Positions 24,010 to 27,045 of a stretch of 27,045 nucleotides of DNA are shown here, piece after piece. The translations under genes and the position numbers were made by a program. The DNA lies in the NCBI GenBank assembly GCA_964633115.1, contig CAZWEO010000069.1, positions 1-27,045 of the forward strand. The letters are read 5' to 3'. Origin of the DNA: B30-G6 sp964633115. Its GTDB lineage: Bacteria > Desulfobacterota > Desulfobacteria > Desulfobacterales > B30-G6. Numbering within the stretch: position 1 is the first letter of the stretch; each line of letters opens with the position of its first letter. A model generated the notes under the pieces. That model did not search any database, had not been told where the DNA came from, and was given only the letters and a program-made list of their open reading frames with translations.

Positions 24010-24197
24010 TAATAGCTCACTTTAATCAATGGACTCCCAAGGGTAAACCGGTGGTCCCATTAAAATACCCGTCTTCGCCTTCGGCTACGCCGCGGTTATC
24101 CGCCATATCTTTGGGGTGACATCGCGCCGTAGCATCTAAATTTTTTTTTGCGTTCATCCACGGGCATGCCGGTGGTATTCTGCGAAGGTGGATAAAA
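24010..24197. other. 188-bp spacer inside the Tmc-like operon, possibly an inserted repeat
   Basis: This gap separates the cytochrome b gene from the cytochrome c gene, whereas the next junction has 10 bases. It has repeat-like words CTTCGCCTTCGG (24073-24084) and TGCGAAGGTGG (24181-24191), a run of nine T (24141-24149), and an imperfect inverted pair GCTACGCCGCGG / CGCGCCGTAGC. On the minus strand a 23-codon ORF (MPVDERKKKF...) exists, without a ribosome binding site. I call no gene here. Confidence 0.5.
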
Positions 24198-24851
24198 TTA
24201 CCAGTCGGAAGCCTTTAAATGCTTTCCAAATTCCGCTCCCATATAGGCTCTGGATATGCCAAAGAACATCATATGCCCCAGTTTTGAAAACGGAAGTATA
24301 ACCAGGAGTAACTCACCTGAAATAATATGCAGAATCAATATCGGCCGGTAAGGTCCCCATTGATGGGAGGCCAAAAAACCACTTAAAAAGACCACAAGCA
24401 CTATGGCTGGTAGTGCGATATCTGTTGGATGCGTTACACACCTTACATCAGGTGTGCTTAGGCGGCGAATTAGAAAATAAATACAGGCCATGACTACCCA
24501 TAGGGTCATGAAATCCGCTAACATATCGGGTAGTGCCCACCATTGGATTTCCCACGATTCATACCATAATACGATATGAGCCAACAGAAAGACGGGTAAC
24601 AAAATTACACACAGATGAAATATGAAACTAATAATTGTGAAGACGGGCAGCTTGCGACTGGTAATGGATCCAAATGGCATAAGTCCATGCAAGATCGACC
24701 GGGCCGCACTTTTCCTTCTTTCGGATGGATTTAGCACAAACTCCTGTTTGCCGGTGACAAGCAAAAACACAATCCGACCCAGACTGCCAAACAAAAATAT
24801 GAATAGGGAAATCCAGGCCACAGGGCCTCGGACTAATTCATATATATCCAT
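24198..24851 (-). CDS. tmcC: NarI/DsrM-type membrane cytochrome b subunit of a Tmc-like complex
   Basis: This protein of about 217 residues has five or so membrane segments (about 9-33, 70-93, 107-127, 143-161 and 169-190). Histidines in them (FIFHLCVILLPVFLLAHIVLW and LHIISGELL...KLGHMM) are suited to hold two b hemes between membrane leaflets, as in NarI and DsrM. It would carry electrons between the periplasmic cytochrome and the cytoplasmic iron-sulfur protein, or to menaquinone. The start chosen is the ATG at 24851: the upstream in-frame GTG at 24860 lies inside the Shine-Dalgarno AGGTGG. It is divergent from the Rrf2-type regulator, and a palindrome lies between. In Desulfovibrio the order is tmcABCD; here it is C-A-B, with no TmcD seen. 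Confidence 0.78.
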   Translation of the reverse strand: MDIYELVRGPVAWISLFIFLFGSLGRIVFLLVTGKQEFVLNPSERRKSAARSILHGLMPFGSITSRKLPVFTIISFIFHLCVILLPVFLLAHIVLWYESWEIQWWALPDMLADFMTLWVVMACIYFLIRRLSTPDVRCVTHPTDIALPAIVLVVFLSGFLASHQWGPYRPILILHIISGELLLVILPFSKLGHMMFFGISRAYMGAEFGKHLKASDW

Positions 24852-24883
24852 ATTTACCACCTAATATTTTATACAAATATGTC

Positions 24884-24912
24884 TTGATGTCGATACTCAA
24901 TTATACTATACT
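24884..24912 (+). promoter_or_regulatory. candidate promoter of the Rrf2-type regulator gene
   Basis: TTGATG (24884-24889), a 17-base spacer and TATACT (24907-24912) make a good promoter pair. The -10 box falls inside the left arm of the palindrome at 24906-24924, as expected for autorepression. Confidence 0.6.
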
Positions 24913-24924
24913 TATTTAGTATAG
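24906..24924. promoter_or_regulatory. palindromic candidate operator for the Rrf2-type regulator
   Basis: CTATACT (24906-24912) and AGTATAG (24918-24924) are perfect reverse complements around a 5-base centre. It lies in the 164-base divergent region between the Tmc-like operon and the regulator. On the minus strand a perfect TTGACA (24932-24937) abuts it, with TATAGT 21 bases downstream, a poor spacing. Confidence 0.6.
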
Positions 24925-25015
24925 ATTGCAATGTCAAAATAATGTATTCTGAGCTAGAACCACTTTAAAATTACCTGCTTGAATAACGGCTCAAAACTTT
25001 ATTCCAGGGTGCCTT

Positions 25016-25441
25016 ATGAAACTCTCGACACGTAGTCGATATGGAACTAGGTTGATGATCGACCTTGCCCAAAATTCCGATAAAGGTCCGGTCCGTGTTC
25101 ATGACATCGCCAATCGGCAAGATATTTCAGTTAAATATCTCGAGCAGCTAATCATACCCTTAAAGAAGGCAAATTTTATCAAAAGCGTTCGGGGTCCCAA
25201 AGGCGGTCATATGCTGGCTAAGCCCAAAGGAAAGATTACGGTTGGTAGTATCGTCAGGGTGTTAGAACCCGATGCCGGGCTGGTACCCTGTCTTGAAAAA
25301 CCCGAGACCTGTCAAAAAAGCAACGATTGCGTCTCCCGCAACATTTGGAATAGGGCAACTCAAGCAGTATACGAAATTTTAGATTCGGTTAATCTTTCTG
25401 ACCTAGCCCAAGAAATTAAAAAAGGGGATCACTCTTGCTGA
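25016..25441 (+). CDS. Rrf2/IscR-family transcriptional regulator, likely Fe-S sensing
   Basis: This 141-residue winged-helix regulator of the Rrf2 family begins MKLSTRSRYGTRLMIDLA. A recognition helix region (DISVKYLEQLIIPLKKANFI, 36-55) and the wing VRGPKGGHMLA (58-68) follow. Three cysteines, Cys92, Cys99 and Cys105 (C-x6-C-x5-C), stand where IscR holds its [2Fe-2S] cluster, so an iron-sulfur, redox or NO signal is likely. It is divergent from the Tmc-like operon and separated from it by a palindrome, so that operon is the natural target. In Desulfovibrio vulgaris the founding Rrf2 is encoded with the related Hmc redox complex. The stop is about 30 bases before a terminator. Confidence 0.9.
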   Translation: MKLSTRSRYGTRLMIDLAQNSDKGPVRVHDIANRQDISVKYLEQLIIPLKKANFIKSVRGPKGGHMLAKPKGKITVGSIVRVLEPDAGLVPCLEKPETCQKSNDCVSRNIWNRATQAVYEILDSVNLSDLAQEIKKGDHSC

Positions 25442-25473
25442 CCAAGCTTAGCGAAGCAGAATTTCAACAAAAA

Positions 25474-25513
25474 AAAAGCCGCCCAGACAATTGGGATTGT
25501 CCGGGCAGCTTTT
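25474..25513 (-). terminator. bidirectional intrinsic terminator between convergent genes
   Basis: Arms AAAAGCCGCCCAGACAA (25474-25490) and TTGTCCGGGCAGCTTTT (25497-25513) pair with two non-Watson-Crick positions, which are G-U wobbles only on the minus strand. In that direction the hairpin is followed by a long T-run (complement of 25469-25477). It chiefly serves the minus-strand response regulator gene and probably also ends the Rrf2 transcript. Confidence 0.9.
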
Positions 25514-25546
25514 ATTATATTTAACCGTATAAATGTGGTGCGATGA

Positions 25547-26068
25547 TTATTGTTTGGCAAGCAGATCTTGGATCTGTTTTAGTGTTCCTTCATCCGCAGC
25601 ACTTACCTTTCGCATGAGCTCTGACCTTTCTGAATCGTCATCTATATCCGATGATGCCGCAATTTCTACACCTAGAATTTCACTTATGGCGTTTACAAGT
25701 TTCTCGGGCGTAATCGGTTTCTCCATGGTGTAACGCGGCCTGAGACCCGAAGCAAACGCACTGAAGCCCTTGATATCCTCACTGCCGAGCTCATCGTGTG
25801 CATGCGCAGTTATGACGATAACTGGCAGTTTACTGAAACGATCCATGGCCCGTAACTGGCGCATAAAGCTGATTCCATTTACACGTGGCATTACCATATC
25901 TAAAGTAATCAGATCGGGTGTCTCACGCTGCACTTTATCCAAGGCCTCTGCGCCGTCTGCCGCTGTTTCTACGTTAAAGCCTGCGTCTTCGATACATGTC
26001 GCCAGAAAATTGCGAACATCGGGCTCGTCATCAACAACCAGAATCTTTTTTTCCGATGCAAAAGTCAT
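25547..26068 (-). CDS. receiver-domain response regulator with a short C-terminal extension
   Basis: The 173 residues include a receiver domain (about 7-130): Asp13-Asp14 (VVDDEPD), phospho-acceptor Asp57 in ITLDMVMPR, Thr87 in VITAHA and Lys117 in MEKPITP. About 40 acidic and then amphipathic residues follow (DIDDDSERSELMRKVSAADEGTLKQIQDLLAKQ, split) without a DNA-binding domain. It therefore probably acts by protein contact. AGGAG precedes the ATG. It is 57 bases downstream of the DUF1641 gene on the same strand and its transcript ends at the terminator. No kinase gene adjoins it. By position it recalls Rrf1, the response regulator beside Rrf2 in Desulfovibrio, but this parallel is not proof of function. 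Confidence 0.9.
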   Translation of the reverse strand: MTFASEKKILVVDDEPDVRNFLATCIEDAGFNVETAADGAEALDKVQRETPDLITLDMVMPRVNGISFMRQLRAMDRFSKLPVIVITAHAHDELGSEDIKGFSAFASGLRPRYTMEKPITPEKLVNAISEILGVEIAASSDIDDDSERSELMRKVSAADEGTLKQIQDLLAKQ

Positions 26069-26125
26069 TACCGTCTCCTTTAGAATCTATTCCTGCCAAA
26101 AGCAGGGCAAATCATTTTTCGCCTA

Positions 26126-26821
26126 TTAAGATCCTTGGGTCGTGCTGGGTACATCAGCTGCTGAATCACCGTTTGGTTTTAATTTGCCCATGGCCTTGGT
26201 CATGGCCATTAGCACGCCTAAACCTTCCTTGACCTCTGGGTCGAATCCCGCCGAAATCATGCCAAAGGGGCCGACTTTCTTGGCGTTGGCTAAATCAAGG
26301 TTGGCAGGAATAGCGGCCGCTTTATCTAGCAATGCCACTGTGTTGGGATCGGACATGTTTTTGGCAACCTTCAACATGGCTACCATACCATCACTGATCT
26401 GCTCGATATCGTTGTGATCATATGTTGCCGCTACCTTGGCGCGGACATCCATCATGGCCTTAATTATTCTAAAAACGCCTTTTCGTTCTAATTCATCCAT
26501 ATGTTCAATCAATTTGGGTACGGCCGATTTCATCAGCGGCTCGATGTCCTGAACAAATTCAATCAGATTGTCCATCGCCTTGATAACATATAGGAAGTTT
26601 TTAATACTGCGCATGGATTGTTGCATCACGGCCAGTAGATCCTCAAGTTGGAAGCCGGCTTCAACCTCCTGCAGTTGCTCAGTAATGAGCTGAAAGGCCT
26701 GGTGTTGCAGTGGAATCAGGTCCTCCTTTAGTTCCACCCATTTCTGTCGCTCTTTTATAATAGGATCGATTTTGGCGTCCAAAGCGTCCAGTCTTTGTAG
26801 AATAAGCTCTTCGTTCGTCAT
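26126..26821 (-). CDS. DUF1641 family protein
   Basis: This 231-residue, mostly helical, soluble protein matches DUF1641 in style: repeated amphipathic helices (LEDLLAVMQQSMRSIKNFL, MDNLIEFVQDIEPLM, FRIIKAMMDV) and a conserved-looking end, VGPFGMISAGFDPEVKEGLGVLMAMTKAMG (split). No catalytic motif is seen. In many anaerobes and sulfur-metabolising microbes such genes adjoin a sulfide:quinone-oxidoreductase-like flavoprotein, as here: the upstream gene stops 11 bases before its ATG, and AGGAGG lies between. A role as a partner or anchor of that flavoprotein is inference. Confidence 0.85.
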   Translation of the reverse strand: MTNEELILQRLDALDAKIDPIIKERQKWVELKEDLIPLQHQAFQLITEQLQEVEAGFQLEDLLAVMQQSMRSIKNFLYVIKAMDNLIEFVQDIEPLMKSAVPKLIEHMDELERKGVFRIIKAMMDVRAKVAATYDHNDIEQISDGMVAMLKVAKNMSDPNTVALLDKAAAIPANLDLANAKKVGPFGMISAGFDPEVKEGLGVLMAMTKAMGKLKPNGDSAADVPSTTQGS

Positions 26822-26832
26822 TTGGACCTCCT

Positions 26833-27045
26833 CTATTCAGCCTCAACCGTTGGCCAGCTTTTTCCTGCCATGGTCATCTGGGGTTCCAGCGGCAAATCCT
26901 CACCGGTTAATAACAAGTTCCAATAGACCCACTTGAACATCATTTTGCCCCAATAATTGATATTACTCTCGCCCACAAGTTCGAAAGGCCCTAAACCAGG
27001 GAAGGGATATTTACCTGGTAGCGGTTCCGTTTTATAGTTAAAATC
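26833..27045 (-). CDS. C-terminal end of an SQR-like FAD oxidoreductase (partial)
   Basis: Only the last 70 codons are inside the window; the gene runs in from the right edge. The translated end includes YPFPGLGPFELVGESN, NYWGKMMFKWVYWN and LLTGEDLP, which resembles the membrane-attachment tail of sulfide:quinone oxidoreductase-like NAD(P)/FAD-dependent flavoproteins. The FAD-binding motifs and active-site cysteines lie outside the window, so sulfide oxidation cannot be claimed. The stop (26833-26835) is 11 bases from the DUF1641 start, so the two form an operon. Confidence 0.68.
   Translation of the reverse strand, partial: DFNYKTEPLPGKYPFPGLGPFELVGESNINYWGKMMFKWVYWNLLLTGEDLPLEPQMTMAGKSWPTVEAE

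Noticed and set aside
24100..24156. 23-codon minus-strand ORF in the redox operon spacer
   Set aside because: No ribosome binding site, and it lies in repeat-like DNA; kept only as part of the spacer description.

Overview
The window looks like chromosomal DNA of an anaerobic, probably sulfate-reducing member of the Desulfobacterota (Desulfobacterales-like), with moderate G+C. The main support is a membrane redox set (NarI/DsrM-type cytochrome b, tetraheme class III cytochrome c, HdrD/DsrK-type iron-sulfur protein), an Rrf2-type regulator beside it, FdhD and MOSC genes for molybdoenzymes, and an SQR-like flavoprotein beside a DUF1641 protein. The taxonomic call is inference. I see no rRNA, tRNA, CRISPR array, phage module or transposase.

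Layout. (1) 17-934: two small unknown membrane proteins. (2) 935-1370: repeat-rich, AT-rich spacer. (3) 1371-5184: FadR-type GntR regulator, methylmalonate/malonate-semialdehyde-type dehydrogenase and a Cys-rich class III aminotransferase, closed by a near-ideal terminator; probably catabolism of an omega-amino acid such as beta-alanine. (4) 5309-8278: a 989-residue fusion of receiver-like domains to a PEP/pyruvate-binding (PPDK N-terminal) domain. (5) 8433-10383: NADP-type glutamate dehydrogenase and an atypical SDR. (6) 10619-15041, minus strand: DUF1232/J-domain protein, histone-H1-like DNA-binding protein, four-TM holin-like protein, ABC-F ATPase and a PlsC-like acyltransferase. (7) 15252-18744, plus strand: histidine kinase, OmpR-type regulator and fdhD in one tight unit, then an XRE/Cys-rich regulator and a MOSC protein. 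(8) 18845-19870: nitronate-monooxygenase-family flavoprotein. (9) 21930-19874, minus strand: universal stress protein, PAS histidine kinase and single-domain response regulator. (10) 24851-22227, minus strand: Tmc-like transmembrane redox complex, divergent from an Rrf2/IscR-like regulator at 25016-25441, with a palindrome between them. (11) 27045-25547, minus strand: end of an SQR-like flavoprotein, DUF1641 protein and a response regulator, ending at a strong terminator.

How they fit together. Much of the right half concerns electron flow and its sensing. The Tmc-like complex would connect periplasmic cytochrome c to cytoplasmic or menaquinone-linked chemistry. Its neighbour Rrf2 has three Cys placed like the [2Fe-2S] ligands of IscR and is well placed to control it. 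The kinase-regulator-fdhD unit ties a two-component signal to formate dehydrogenase maturation, and the next two genes look like molybdenum-related functions.

The intergenic DNA is unusual. Several spacers carry short-period or inverted repeats: period 6 at 1050-1144, period 7 at 10447-10525, a GGCTGTAGGCT-type repeat at three loci, and a 155-bp element with imperfect terminal inverted repeats at 22011-22165. The strongest candidates for undescribed biology are the receiver-PPDK fusion, the XRE/Cys-rich regulator in its FdhD/MOSC context, and these repeat families. None is proven to be a new system from this sequence alone.
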